Below are positions 1 through 8,855 of a stretch of 55,894 nt of DNA, one piece after another. Every line of letters begins with the position of its first letter. Within the stretch, counting starts at the first letter, position 1. Below the pieces are notes generated by a model that saw nothing but the letters and a program-made list of their open reading frames with translations, had not been told where the DNA came from and did not search any database. Made by a program: the position numbers and the translations under genes. The stretch lies in NCBI GenBank assembly GCA_027488115.1, contig JAIYCG010000030.1, forward strand, positions 1 through 55,894, in the 5' to 3' direction. The stretch is from Comamonadaceae bacterium (GTDB lineage: Bacteria > Pseudomonadota > Gammaproteobacteria > Burkholderiales > Burkholderiaceae_C).

Positions 1-1636
1 TGATCAACTGATAGACCTCTGGTTTTTGTGCCAAGTCGGTGTAACCGGCATAAGGCAAGTTGCGGCGCTCGGCCCAGTTGCCCACGGCATCAAAGTCGAT
101 GTTGATCATGACGCATACTTTTTCGCGCTGGTCGCCATAGGCCACCACTTCTTTGATGTGCGGGAAGAACTTGAGTTTGTTTTCAACGTACTTGGGCGCA
201 AACATGGCGCCATCGTTGTTGCCGCCTTTGATGCGGCCCACGTCTTTCACGCGGTCAATGATTTTGAGGTGGCCGTGGCTGTCTAAGAAGCCTGCGTCGC
301 TGGTGTGATACCAGCCATCGGCTGTCAAAACTTCGGCGGTGGCTTCTGGGTTTTTGTAATAGCCTTTGAGCAAGCCAGGCGACTTGACCAAGATCTCGCC
401 GTTGTCGGCCACTTTAATTTCGACTCCGCGGCAAGGCACACCCACGGTATCGGCGCGGGCTTGGTTGTCGGGCTGCAAACACACAAACACCGCCGTCTCA
501 GTAGAGCCATACAGCTGTTTCAAATTGACGCCGATGGATCGGAAGAAGGTGAACAAGTCGGGGCCAATGGCCTCGCCTGCGGTATAGGCCACGCGCACTC
601 GGCTAAAGCCGAGGTTGTTGCGCAAAGGGGCATACACCAAGAAGTTGCCCAAGGCATACAACAGGCTGTTGAACAAACCAATTGCGTCGCCATCCATGCG
701 TTTGGGGCCCACCTTCTTGGCCAAGGCCATGAAGTACTTGAACAAGCTGCGCTTCAGTGCGCTGGCGTCTTCCATGCGAATGCTGACGCTGGTGAGCATG
801 CCTTCAAACACCCTTGGAGGTGCAAAATAATAGGTGGGGCCAATCTCTTTCAAGTCGATGGTGACGGTGGCCATGGACTCAGGGCAATTGACCACATAAC
901 CGGCCACCAACCACTGTGCGTAGCTGAAAATGTTTTGACCGATCCATGCAGGCGGCAAATAGGCCAACACATCTTCATTGGATGTGAGGCGGTCAAACTC
1001 TGCACCTGCTTGCGCCCTGTCGATCAGGGTGCCATGCGTGTGCACTACACCTTTCGGGTTGCCTGTGGTGCCAGAGGTAAAGAACATGGCGGCCACATCC
1101 TCTTGGCTGCCCAACGCTACTTGCGCTTTGTAAAAGTCCGGGTGCTGCTTTGCAAAAGCTTCACCGGCCGCCAGCAACTCGTCCATGGAACCCAAGCCGG
1201 GCTCCTCGTACTTGCGCAAGCCGCGGGGGTTGTCAAAATAAATGCGCTCAAGTGCCGGATAGGACTCACGCACTTCCAACATCTTATCGACTTGCTCTTG
1301 GTCTTCCACCACACACAAGCGCACATCGGCGTTGGTCATGGGGAAAACGCACTCTGCCGCCGCAGCATCTTGATAAAGAGGAACGGGAATGGCGCCCAAG
1401 GATTGCGCGGCCAACATGGTGGCATACAAACGGGGACGGTTGGAACCCACCACGACCATGTGCTCACCACGCTTCAAGCCTGCTTGGTGCAAACCACAAG
1501 CCATGTGCTCAACCATCTGGGCCATGGCTTGCCAACTGATGGTTTGCCAAATGCCATATTCCTTCTCACGCATGGCCGGCGCCCTGGGTCGCTCTGCGGC
1601 ATGCTTCAAAAGCAATTGAGGAAAGGTCGTCTGCAT
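1..1636 (-). CDS. AMP-dependent long-chain acyl-CoA synthetase (3' end outside window)
   Basis: The complementary strand reads open for 545 codons from an ATG at 1636 to the window edge without a stop. It activates carboxylic acids by adenylation and thioesterification to CoA. The AMP-binding signature TSGTTGNPKG is visible near residue 188, followed by AYLPPAWIGQN and later YGSTE and GWYHTSD, in the order normal for the ANL superfamily. The N-terminus (MQTTFPQLLLKHAAERP) resembles the ligases often found beside branched-chain amino-acid/aromatic-acid ABC transporters in Burkholderiales; any such transporter would lie beyond the left edge. Family members run to about 600-650 residues, so roughly 100 C-terminal residues are missing. 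It diverges from the Crp-type regulator at 1805. The exact substrate cannot be told. Confidence 0.9.
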   Translation of the reverse strand, partial: MQTTFPQLLLKHAAERPRAPAMREKEYGIWQTISWQAMAQMVEHMACGLHQAGLKRGEHMVVVGSNRPRLYATMLAAQSLGAIPVPLYQDAAAAECVFPMTNADVRLCVVEDQEQVDKMLEVRESYPALERIYFDNPRGLRKYEEPGLGSMDELLAAGEAFAKQHPDFYKAQVALGSQEDVAAMFFTSGTTGNPKGVVHTHGTLIDRAQAGAEFDRLTSNEDVLAYLPPAWIGQNIFSYAQWLVAGYVVNCPESMATVTIDLKEIGPTYYFAPPRVFEGMLTSVSIRMEDASALKRSLFKYFMALAKKVGPKRMDGDAIGLFNSLLYALGNFLVYAPLRNNLGFSRVRVAYTAGEAIGPDLFTFFRSIGVNLKQLYGSTETAVFVCLQPDNQARADTVGVPCRGVEIKVADNGEILVKSPGLLKGYYKNPEATAEVLTADGWYHTSDAGFLDSHGHLKIIDRVKDVGRIKGGNNDGAMFAPKYVENKLKFFPHIKEVVAYGDQREKVCVMINIDFDAVGNWAERRNLPYAGYTDLAQKPEVYQLI

Positions 1637-1703
1637 ACGGGTCCCTGATGTTTAGCCGCCCCATCTGAAAAAGATGAGGTCTGTTCATTACTCGGCTTGA
1701 ATG

Positions 1704-1780
1704 CTAGACTTCGATTTGACGTCTAGTTGTCATTTCAACGACAATTAGAGAGTCGCAACCCTAGGATTTTCCCTAGGGTT
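1704..1780. promoter_or_regulatory. Three inverted repeats between divergent acyl-CoA synthetase and Crp-type regulator
   Basis: Three dyads lie in the 168-bp divergent gap. First: ctagac (1704-1709) with gtctag (1721-1726). Second: ctagttgtc (1723-1731) with gacaattag (1740-1748), 8 of 9 pairing. Third: aaccctagg (1757-1765) with cctagggtt (1772-1780), a perfect 9-bp dyad around six bases. They are positioned to act as operators for either gene. The last could also form a leader hairpin 24 bp upstream of the regulator's ATG. Which protein binds is not shown. Confidence 0.5.
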
Positions 1781-1804
1781 TTCAATGGCTTACAGCAAGT
1801 TGAC

Positions 1805-2548
1805 ATGAAATCTGATCTGTATCAAAGAAGGCGGCCGCCGACCGAGGATGAATTGAGCAATATTCCTTGGCTGGCCTTGCTCTTGCCCAAGGAGCGAGAT
1901 CGGGCCGTCAATGCTTTGCGAGTCGGTGATGCTGAAAAAGGTGACTTTGTGTGCCGCGTGGGTCGGCCTGTCACCTTCTGGTTTGGCACCGTGTCTGGCC
2001 TGCTCAAAATGAGCACCGACAACGAAGATGGTCAAACCATGACCTTCACAGGCGTCCCCCCTGGCGGCTGGTTTGGTGAAGGAACGGCTTTGAAGCGGGA
2101 AGCTTATCGCTACAACATACAAGCCTTGAGGGCCAGCGTGGTGGCGGGCTTGCCCTTAGACACCTTTGAGTGGCTCATTGACAATTCTTTGGGATTTAAT
2201 CGCTTTGTGATGAACCAGTTGAACGAGCGATTAGGGCAGTTCATTGCAGCGCGAGAGTTTGACCGCTTGAACAACCCCGATTTGCGCGTGGCTCGAAACT
2301 TGGCGGCCCTGTTCAATCCGGTGTTGTTTTCTGGCGTGGGCGACTTATTGCGCATCACGCAACAAGAGCTGGCTTACTTGGTCGGTCTTTCCAGACAAAG
2401 GGTCAATGAAGCTTTGATTCATCTGCAAGAGCAAGGATTGATACGCGTCGAATATGGCGGTTTGCGAATATTGGACTTGCATGGCCTTCGAACGCGCATG
2501 ATTGACCGCAGAAACAAGGACAATTTGCCTAAAGACAAAGTTTTATGA
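1805..2548 (+). CDS. Crp/Fnr-family transcriptional regulator
   Basis: 247 residues from the ATG at 1805. A longer in-frame version from a TTG at 1727 is possible, but it would run through the inverted repeats. The N-terminal two thirds is a cyclic-nucleotide-binding-like beta barrel (GVPPGGWFGEGTAL around residue 88 is the phosphate-binding-cassette region). The C-terminus is a winged helix (ITQQELAYLVGLSRQRVNEA near residue 187). Only one Cys is present, so an FNR-type iron-sulfur cluster is excluded. The ligand is unknown. Genes of this type commonly sit divergent from this acyl-CoA synthetase, and control of that gene is a reasonable inference. Its stop overlaps the next start by four bases (ATGA). 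Confidence 0.85.
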   Translation: MKSDLYQRRRPPTEDELSNIPWLALLLPKERDRAVNALRVGDAEKGDFVCRVGRPVTFWFGTVSGLLKMSTDNEDGQTMTFTGVPPGGWFGEGTALKREAYRYNIQALRASVVAGLPLDTFEWLIDNSLGFNRFVMNQLNERLGQFIAAREFDRLNNPDLRVARNLAALFNPVLFSGVGDLLRITQQELAYLVGLSRQRVNEALIHLQEQGLIRVEYGGLRILDLHGLRTRMIDRRNKDNLPKDKVL

Positions 2549-3399
2549 ACCAACCACCCGCCAAGTCCACTTTTGCTCGCGCCCCTCGGCCTGCCCATGC
2601 CGTGTCTTCTGCACATCCCAGCGCTGCAGGCGCAACCACCGTTCGCTTGAACAAACGCATGGCCGAATTGGGCATGTGTTCGCGCCGCGAAGCTGATGCC
2701 TGGATTGAGCAGGGGTGGGTCATGGTCAATGGTCAAATGGCCGAGATGGGCATGCAAGTGGGGTCCACCGATCGCATCACGGTAGAGCGTGCCGCGCAAG
2801 CTCAACAAGAGCAACAAGTGACCGTGCTGATGCACAAGCCCATGGGCTATGTCAGTGGTCAAGCGGAAGACGGGCACGAGCCTGCCATGGTTTTGTTTCA
2901 AGCCCGCAATCAATGGTCGGGAGACAACTCTTCCATTCGATTTAGCCCTGCGCAATTCAAAGGCCTTGCACCTGCAGGCCGCTTGGACATTGACTCCGTG
3001 GGTCTGCTGGTCATGACGCAAGATGGCCGAGTGGCGCGCCAACTCATTGGCGAAGACTCTGGCATGGAGAAAGAATATTTGGTACGCGTGACTTGTGCGG
3101 GGCCTCAAGGCGATGTGGCGGTCAACGTGCAAGCGCATTTTCCTGCGGCACAAATGCAACGCTTGAGGCATGGCCTCAGCTTAGACGGCAAAGCCTTGAA
3201 ACCAGCCCAAGTGGAATGGCAAAACCCAGAGCAACTTCGCTTTGTGCTGAAGGAAGGCAAGAAGCGCCAGATTCGGCGCATGTGTGAGCAAGTGGGTCTG
3301 AAGGTGGTCGGACTCAAGCGCATTCGCATGGGGCGCATCAGCTTGGGTGCCTTGCCAGTAGGACAGTGGCGTTATTTGGGACCCAAAGAGTCTTTTTAA
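2545..3399 (+). CDS. 23S rRNA pseudouridine synthase, RsuA/RluB/E/F family (RluF-like)
   Basis: 284 residues. It isomerises uridine in rRNA. An S4 RNA-binding domain (RLNKRMAELGMCSRREADAWI, about residues 34-80) is followed by the catalytic domain with GRLDIDSVGLLVMTQDG at about 145, where the Asp after GRL is the catalytic residue. The C-terminal EGKKRQIRRMCEQVGLKV is also diagnostic of the family. The start overlaps the Crp-type regulator stop (ATGA), so the two are probably co-translated. A low-complexity Ala/Pro-rich stretch of about 30 residues precedes S4, as often in Comamonadaceae. RluF (U2604) is the best guess; RluB/RluE/RsuA specificity cannot be excluded. Confidence 0.88.
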   Translation: MNQPPAKSTFARAPRPAHAVSSAHPSAAGATTVRLNKRMAELGMCSRREADAWIEQGWVMVNGQMAEMGMQVGSTDRITVERAAQAQQEQQVTVLMHKPMGYVSGQAEDGHEPAMVLFQARNQWSGDNSSIRFSPAQFKGLAPAGRLDIDSVGLLVMTQDGRVARQLIGEDSGMEKEYLVRVTCAGPQGDVAVNVQAHFPAAQMQRLRHGLSLDGKALKPAQVEWQNPEQLRFVLKEGKKRQIRRMCEQVGLKVVGLKRIRMGRISLGALPVGQWRYLGPKESF

Positions 3400-3528
3400 A
3401 GCTTCCTCTGCCCACAACCGCCCCTTGAAATTTTCAAACCCATCCCCAATTCAGGAGTTGCGGCTGTTTTGGCCCTTGCCGTCTGTGCGGCAAACCCCTT
3501 TGAAACCCCTTTAACCGCTCTTCAGAAG

Positions 3529-5496
3529 ATGACTAAAAAGACCCATGCTTTCCAAGCCGAAGTGGCCCAACTGCTTCATTTGGTGACCCACTCGCTTTAC
3601 TCAAACCCCGAAATTTTTGTGCGTGAATTGGTGTCCAACGCCTCAGACGCTTGCGACAAATTGCGCTTCGAAGCTTTGAACAATGACGCCCTGTACGAAA
3701 GCCAACCCAATTTGGAAGTGCGCTTGTCATTTGACACCGAGGCCAAAACGCTGACCATTGCCGACAACGGCATTGGCATGACGGCCCAAGAAGCCATCGA
3801 CAATTTGGGCACCATCGCCAAGAGTGGCACCAAAGACTTTGTGAGCAAATTGTCAGGCGATCAAAAAGCCGATGCGCAACTCATCGGCCAGTTTGGTGTG
3901 GGCTTTTACTCAGGCTTTATCGTGGCCGACAAGATCACGGTCGAAACACGCCGCGCTGGTGCGCCAGCCTCAGAAGGCGTACGCTGGATCAGCGGTGGTA
4001 CCGGCGACTTTGAAGTCGAAGCCATTGAGCGCGCCACACGCGGCACCAGCATCATTTTGCATTTGCGTGAAGACGCCTTGCAATACGCCAACACATGGAA
4101 GCTGAAAGAAATCGTTGGCAAATATTCTGACCACATCAGCTTGCCCATCTTGATGGAAAAAGAAGAGTGGAAAGATGGCGAACTGATTGGCAAAGACGAA
4201 AGTGAAGGCCGCAAGCCTGGCGGCATGGTCAAGACCGGCGAATGGGAAGCCATCAACAAAGCCACCGCCTTGTGGACACGTCCCAAGAAAGACGTGACGG
4301 ATGAACAGTACAAAGATTTCTACAAGCAGATCAGCAAAGACTTTGCCGAGCCACTCACTTGGACGCACAACCGCGTGGAAGGCAACACCGAGTACACCCA
4401 GCTTTTGTACATCCCTTCACAAGCCCCTCAAGACTTGTGGAACCGTGACAAAAAAGCGGGCATCAAGTTGTATGTGAAGCGCGTCTTCATCATGGACGAT
4501 GCGGAAGCTTTGATGCCCAGTTACTTGCGTTTTGTGAAAGGCGTGGTGGACTCTGCCGATTTGCCTTTGAACGTCAGCCGTGAGTTGCTGCAAGAAAGTC
4601 GCGACGTCAAAGCCATTCGCGAAGGTTGTACCAAGCGCGTGTTGTCTATGCTCGAAGACTTGGCCAAACACAATGAAGCGCCTGCGGCATCGGAAGATGG
4701 TGTGACCGATGTGGTGAGCGAAGAAGACAAAGCCAAACAAGGCCAATACACCCGTTTCTACAAAGAGTTTGGTGCTGTGCTGAAAGAAGGCTTGGGCGAA
4801 GACTTTGGCAACCGCGAGCGCTTGGCCAAATTGCTCCGCTTTGCATCCACGTCTTCCGATGAAGTGAGTGTGTCTTTGGCTGATTACAAAGGCCGCATGA
4901 AAGAAGGCCAAGAAGCCATCTACTACATCACCGCCGACACACTGGCTGCTGCCAAACACAGTCCACAACTCGAAGTGTTCAAGAAGAAGGGCATTGAAGT
5001 GTTGCTCATGACCGACCGCGTGGACGAGTGGGCCTTGAACTTCATGCACGAGTTTGATGGCACGCCCATGCAGAGCGTGGCCAAAGGCGCCTTTGACTTG
5101 GGCAGCTTGCAAGACGAAGAAGAAAAGAAAGCGGCTGAAGAAGCTGCCGAAACTTTCAAGCCTTTGTTGGCCAAACTGAAAGAGTCTTTGAAAGACAAAG
5201 CTGAAGACGTGCGCGTGACCAGCCGCTTGGTGGACTCCCCTGCTTGTTTGGTGGTGACCGACAACGGCATGAGCATGCAATTGGCCCGCATGCTGAAACA
5301 AGCCGGTCAGCAAGCCCCTGAATCCAAGCCTGTGTTGGAGGTCAATCCTGAACACGCTTTGGTGAAGAAGCTGGAAGGCTCTGTGCACTTCCATGACTTG
5401 GCCAACATTTTGTTTGACCAAGCCCTGTTGGCTGAAGGCGGCATGCCTGAAGACCCAGCCGCTTATGTACGCCGCGTGAACGCGTTGTTGGTTTAA
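3529..5496 (+). CDS. htpG: Molecular chaperone HtpG (Hsp90)
   Basis: 655 residues from ATG 3529; the frame extends upstream to a TTG at 3469, but the family begins at [16 protein letters not shown]. An ATP-dependent cytosolic dimeric chaperone. The GHKL ATPase motifs are present: [10 protein letters not shown] near residue 43, ADNGIGMT near 78 and [11 protein letters not shown] near 120. The middle domain has [11 protein letters not shown] with the catalytic Arg, and a C-terminal dimerisation domain follows. Length is close to E. coli HtpG (624) with small insertions. Transcribed alone and followed by a clear hairpin terminator. Confidence 0.97.
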   Translation: MTKKTHAFQAEVAQLLHLVTHSLYSNPEIFVRELVSNASDACDKLRFEALNNDALYESQPNLEVRLSFDTEAKTLTIADNGIGMTAQEAIDNLGTIAKSGTKDFVSKLSGDQKADAQLIGQFGVGFYSGFIVADKITVETRRAGAPASEGVRWISGGTGDFEVEAIERATRGTSIILHLREDALQYANTWKLKEIVGKYSDHISLPILMEKEEWKDGELIGKDESEGRKPGGMVKTGEWEAINKATALWTRPKKDVTDEQYKDFYKQISKDFAEPLTWTHNRVEGNTEYTQLLYIPSQAPQDLWNRDKKAGIKLYVKRVFIMDDAEALMPSYLRFVKGVVDSADLPLNVSRELLQESRDVKAIREGCTKRVLSMLEDLAKHNEAPAASEDGVTDVVSEEDKAKQGQYTRFYKEFGAVLKEGLGEDFGNRERLAKLLRFASTSSDEVSVSLADYKGRMKEGQEAIYYITADTLAAAKHSPQLEVFKKKGIEVLLMTDRVDEWALNFMHEFDGTPMQSVAKGAFDLGSLQDEEEKKAAEEAAETFKPLLAKLKESLKDKAEDVRVTSRLVDSPACLVVTDNGMSMQLARMLKQAGQQAPESKPVLEVNPEHALVKKLEGSVHFHDLANILFDQALLAEGGMPEDPAAYVRRVNALLV

Positions 5497-5620
5497 GTTG
5501 AAATTGCAGACAGTTGCAGGCAATTGCAGGTTCAAAGTCAAACTAATTTTTTGATGCCTGCTTTATAGTTTCAGCACGACTCTACTTTTGACTGCTTGGT
5601 TTGGCCAAGTGTTTAAAAGC

Positions 5621-5647
5621 GACAAGCCGCCCTTGGGCGGCTTTGTC
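5621..5647 (+). terminator. Rho-independent-type terminator after htpG
   Basis: gacaagccgccc (5621-5632) pairs with gggcggctttgtc (5635-5647), giving a GC-rich stem of at least ten pairs with a very short loop and one bulged base. It lies 125 bp after the htpG stop. The T-run is within the closing arm rather than a separate tract. Confidence 0.7.
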
Positions 5648-5659
5648 ATTACTAAAGCC

Positions 5660-5709
5660 TCGAATTATTTCGCCTGTTGCGTTTATTTCGATTAATGCTG
5701 ATAATTCGA
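5660..5709. promoter_or_regulatory. Inverted repeat upstream of the toxin-antitoxin operon
   Basis: tcgaattat (5660-5668) and ataattcga (5701-5709) form a perfect 9-bp dyad 32 bp apart, ending 49 bp before the antitoxin ATG. The region is AT-rich compared with its surroundings. An operator for autoregulation by the HTH antitoxin is likely from the position but is not demonstrated. Confidence 0.45.
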
Positions 5710-5758
5710 TTTAAGCCGCAAGAAAGGCTCTCTTAATTTTGGCAACGACCAGAGGTTA

Positions 5759-6226
5759 TTGATGAATCAACATGTTCTAGATCCAGCCAATGAAGCTGAA
5801 GCAGAAATGGCCGAGGCAGCTCGGGCATGCTTGGTCGCGGCGTTAGACCACTCAAAAGCTGAGTGCATCAAAGTTAGCATCACGACCGACGATGGCGCAA
5901 CTCAGATACCCGAGTTGCAAATACCACCTCGCGCTTTGAGATTCTTTGCTGACGTATTGCGACAAATGGCAAAGCGTGAGCCCATGCTTTTGGTGCCACA
6001 AAAGTGTGAATTGACGACGCAAGAGGCCGCAGCTTTTCTGAATGTGTCTAGACCATTTGTGATCAAAGAAATTAATGCCCAACGGTTGAAGTGTCGTTTG
6101 GTCAACAGCCATCGTCGGATCGAATTTGAAGAACTCATTCGCTACCAGGAAGCACAAAAGATACGGTCTGAAAATGCCCTACAGAGACTCCGTCAGTATT
6201 CAGACGATATTGGCGAGACGTTATAG
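5759..6226 (+). CDS. HTH (excisionase-type) antitoxin of a PIN-domain toxin-antitoxin pair
   Basis: 155 residues. The C-terminal half carries a MerR/excisionase-type helix-turn-helix (ELTTQEAAAFLNVSRPFV, about residues 82-100, then a wing ending RRIEFEELIRYQE). The N-terminal 75 residues are acidic and unrecognised. The position immediately before a PIN-domain gene, with the stop TAG (6224-6226) directly abutting the toxin GTG, marks it as antitoxin and probable autorepressor. An alternative start is the second Met (5762). Base composition is more AT-rich than flanking genes, as in acquired modules. Confidence 0.75.
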   Translation: MMNQHVLDPANEAEAEMAEAARACLVAALDHSKAECIKVSITTDDGATQIPELQIPPRALRFFADVLRQMAKREPMLLVPQKCELTTQEAAAFLNVSRPFVIKEINAQRLKCRLVNSHRRIEFEELIRYQEAQKIRSENALQRLRQYSDDIGETL

Positions 6227-6802
6227 GTGGCGATCAATGGTCGCTATACGGCTGTATTGGATGCGTGCGTTTTATTTTCTCGATTGCAAAGAGATGTTTT
6301 ACTGAGTCTTGCACATGCAGACTTGTATACCGCAAGATGGACTCAAGAAATAGAACGGGAATGGACAACTGAACTTGTAGCGCAGTATCCCGATGCAGAG
6401 AAAAAGATACCGAAGTTAATTGAACAGATGCGCGAGGCCGTTCCAGACTGCTTGATCGTAGATTACGAGCTCTTTATTTCATGCATCCAATTGCCTGATG
6501 ATAATGATCGCCATGTTTTAGCAGCTGCGATTCGTGGAAATGCAGATGCAATTGTGAGCTTAAACACCAAAGACTTTCCAGCACAAGTATTGGACCCATT
6601 TGATATTGAAATACAAACGCCCGACCAGTTTGTGCTCAATCAAATCATGCTGAACCCACCGAAAGCTTTAACAGCAATCAAGAAAATGCGAATACGTTGG
6701 GATCGTCCAAGCATGACGCCTGCGGATATGCTGAATCTGTTTGAAAAAAGACAACTCACTGAAACAGCTACACATTTACGTGATGTGATGGGTCTCATTT
6801 AA
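6227..6802 (+). CDS. PIN-domain toxin (VapC-like ribonuclease)
   Basis: 191 residues, GTG start directly after the antitoxin stop, so translation is coupled. PIN domains are Mg-dependent endoribonucleases. The acidic residues expected at the active site are visible: Asp in AVLDACVLF near residue 12, Glu in WTQEIEREWT near 42, and the Asp residues in DDNDRHVLAAAIRGNADAIVSLNTKDF near 98-120. It is longer than minimal VapC (about 130) because of a C-terminal extension of about 60 residues after the PIN core. The target RNA is unknown. A chromosomal maintenance or phage-defence role would be speculation. Confidence 0.78.
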   Translation: MAINGRYTAVLDACVLFSRLQRDVLLSLAHADLYTARWTQEIEREWTTELVAQYPDAEKKIPKLIEQMREAVPDCLIVDYELFISCIQLPDDNDRHVLAAAIRGNADAIVSLNTKDFPAQVLDPFDIEIQTPDQFVLNQIMLNPPKALTAIKKMRIRWDRPSMTPADMLNLFEKRQLTETATHLRDVMGLI

Positions 6803-6820
6803 TTGCAGCAAAATCTCCCA

Positions 6821-7951
6821 TCAAACCACCAGCAGCGGTTCTTGCATTTGCTCAATTTGCTCTTCTAACATTTGGACTTGGCCGCGCCAATAATCGGGCG
6901 TGCCAAACCAAGGAAAGTTGATGGGGAAAATGGGGTCGTCCCACCGGCGTGCTAACCAAGCGCTGTAGTGCACCAAGCGCAAAGTGCGCAGCGGCTCGAT
7001 CAAGGCCAATTCACGCCGATCAAAATCGCGCACTTGCTCATAGCCCTCCAACAACATGCTCAATTGTCCCGAGCGCTGCTTCCGATCGCCCGACAACAGC
7101 ATCCACAAATCTTGCACCGCAGGCCCCATGCGAGCATCGTCTAAGTCGACGAAGTGTGGTCCACCTCCGGGTAAGTCTGCAGGCGTCCACAAAATATTGC
7201 CAGGGTGACAATCACCATGCAGGCGCAGCATCTGAAAGTGCGGCCAGTCGCTGCCATGTGCAGCACCCAAGCCCTCGGCATGCATCACATCCATGGCTTG
7301 CTGCCAAGCGTCTTGCCACGCACGTTCGACTTCCATCGGAATGGCTTTGTTTTTGAACAGCCATTCTTTGGGTTCTTGCATGAAGGTGTCGATGCTGAGT
7401 GTGGGCCGGTTGTGAAAGGGCTTAGCGGCACCCACGGTATGGATGCGCGCTAAAAAGCGGCCAATCCACTCCAACACTTCGGCGTCGTCCAACTCGGGGG
7501 GGCGGCCTCCTCGGCGCTCACTCACCGAAAAAGAGAAGCCTTGAAACGCAGGACCCTGAGAAGCGCCCTTTGCCAACGCTCTTTCAAATGATTTGTGATG
7601 CAAGGTGTGACCCAACAAATTGAGCGGCGGCACCACGGGCACTTCAGCAGCCACCAACTCAGCGGCAAAGTCATGCTCTTCTTGAATCTGCGCATCGGTC
7701 CATCGACTGGGCCGATAAAACTTGGCCACCACACTGTCAGGCACTGGCGTGCCATCGGTTTGCGTGGGGGTGCGCTCTGTTTCAAGTTGGATTTGGTAAA
7801 CACGGTTTTCGTAGGAACTGAGGGCCGTGAGGCGACCATCCCCCATCAAACCAATGTCGGCCAGTGCATCCAACACTTGATCGGGCGTGAGCGAAGCATA
7901 AGGATGCAAAGCGTCCCACTCGGCGGGCCCTTGTGGGATTTCATCGGTCAT
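6821..7951 (-). CDS. srkA: Stress-response Ser/Thr kinase SrkA (YihE/RdoA)
   Basis: 376 residues. A choline-kinase/APH-fold protein kinase; in E. coli SrkA protects against Cpx-linked and oxidative-stress death. Kinase signatures are visible: VVAKFYRPSRWTDAQIQEEH near residue 73 (the family's KFYRP motif with the ATP-binding Lys), the catalytic loop LHGDCHPGNILW near 245 and HFVDLDDARMGP near 267 (metal-binding Asp). It is longer than the E. coli protein (328) because of a longer N-terminus and a small insert. It is downstream of, and 11 bp from, the crotonase gene in the same direction, so probably co-transcribed. Confidence 0.9.
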   Translation of the reverse strand: MTDEIPQGPAEWDALHPYASLTPDQVLDALADIGLMGDGRLTALSSYENRVYQIQLETERTPTQTDGTPVPDSVVAKFYRPSRWTDAQIQEEHDFAAELVAAEVPVVPPLNLLGHTLHHKSFERALAKGASQGPAFQGFSFSVSERRGGRPPELDDAEVLEWIGRFLARIHTVGAAKPFHNRPTLSIDTFMQEPKEWLFKNKAIPMEVERAWQDAWQQAMDVMHAEGLGAAHGSDWPHFQMLRLHGDCHPGNILWTPADLPGGGPHFVDLDDARMGPAVQDLWMLLSGDRKQRSGQLSMLLEGYEQVRDFDRRELALIEPLRTLRLVHYSAWLARRWDDPIFPINFPWFGTPDYWRGQVQMLEEQIEQMQEPLLVV

Positions 7952-7962
7952 TTTTTACCTTG

Positions 7963-8775
7963 CTATTTGCCACTGAAGCGGGCGCTGCGTTTTTCAATGA
8001 AGGACTGCACACCTTCCTTTGCGTCTTCGCTGTTGGACAAGGTTTTTTGCACGGGGATAAATTCGTGCATGGCCACCAAGGGGCCCTGCTCCACCGCCTT
8101 CAACACACTTTGGCGTGTGGCCACCACGGCCAAAGGCGCTTGCGCGGCAATGGCGCGTGCTATGGTCAAAGCCTCTTGGAGCTGTTCACCCGCTGGCACC
8201 ACGCGCTGAACAAAATTCAAACGCAAGGCCTCTGCACTGTTGAACTCATCACCCGTGAGCAAATGCAACAGCGCATTGCCCATGCCCGCGCGTTCGGCCA
8301 TGCGCAGGGTGGCGCCGCCCGTGGCCATGATGCCGCGCTTGACTTCCAATTGCGAGAAACGGCAATTGTCTGCAGCCACCACAATGTCGGCCGCCAACAT
8401 CAATTCAATGCCCAAGGTGTAGGTGATGCCCTGCACTGCCACCACCATGGGCTTGGTGCGGCGGCGATAACCATCCATGCCCAAGTTAAGCGGATCGACC
8501 AGGCCCAGTGGGACGGCTTTTTCACCGCGCTGCATGAGCGGCGCAATGGTGGGCAAGTCCAAACCAGCCGTGAAGTGCTCGCCCATGGCATGCAACACGC
8601 CCACACGCAAAGCGAGATCGTCGTCCAAGCGGGTGTAGGCCTCGCCCAACTCGCGGTACATCTTGGGCGTGAAACCGTTGCGCTTGTTGGGTCGGTTGAT
8701 GCCGATCAACAAGACGCCGTCTTGCACGTCCAAATCGATGCTGCCTTCTGGATGAATGGGGGTCAGAGTCGTCAT
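7963..8775 (-). CDS. Enoyl-CoA hydratase/isomerase family protein (crotonase fold)
   Basis: 270 residues. A crotonase-superfamily enzyme acting on acyl-CoA. Both hydratase glutamates appear to be present, in LGIELMLAAD near residue 125 and SQLEVKRGI near 144, and the oxyanion-hole region GEHFTAGLDL near 66 is intact, so hydration of an enoyl-CoA is plausible. Isomerase or ring-opening activity cannot be excluded. It follows a terminator after the 3-hydroxybutyryl-CoA dehydrogenase gene and is 11 bp ahead of srkA. Confidence 0.85.
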   Translation of the reverse strand: MTTLTPIHPEGSIDLDVQDGVLLIGINRPNKRNGFTPKMYRELGEAYTRLDDDLALRVGVLHAMGEHFTAGLDLPTIAPLMQRGEKAVPLGLVDPLNLGMDGYRRRTKPMVVAVQGITYTLGIELMLAADIVVAADNCRFSQLEVKRGIMATGGATLRMAERAGMGNALLHLLTGDEFNSAEALRLNFVQRVVPAGEQLQEALTIARAIAAQAPLAVVATRQSVLKAVEQGPLVAMHEFIPVQKTLSNSEDAKEGVQSFIEKRSARFSGK

Positions 8776-8822
8776 GGTGTTGCACTCAGGTGATAGACAA
8801 GTGCTGTTAGCGCACTCATCTT

Positions 8823-8848
8823 AAAAACAAGTGCGCCGAGCGCACTTG
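8823..8848 (-). terminator. Rho-independent terminator after 3-hydroxybutyryl-CoA dehydrogenase gene
   Basis: On the minus strand a perfect 9-bp GC-rich stem (caagtgcgc 8828-8836 with gcgcacttg 8840-8848, 3-nt loop) is followed by five T (8827-8823). It starts 8 bp after the stop at 8856 and separates this gene from the crotonase gene. Confidence 0.85.
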
Positions 8849-8855
8849 CGCAAGA

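Noticed and set aside
305..1648. 447-residue plus-strand open frame
   Set aside because: It is the complement of the acyl-CoA synthetase, whose minus-strand translation shows the full adenylation motifs.
3469..3528. TTG-initiated extension of HtpG
   Set aside because: The family starts at the MTKKTHAF Met; the added 20 residues have no counterpart.
4417..5541. 374-residue minus-strand open frame opposite htpG
   Set aside because: His/Phe-rich composition typical of an antisense shadow; htpG on the plus strand explains the region.
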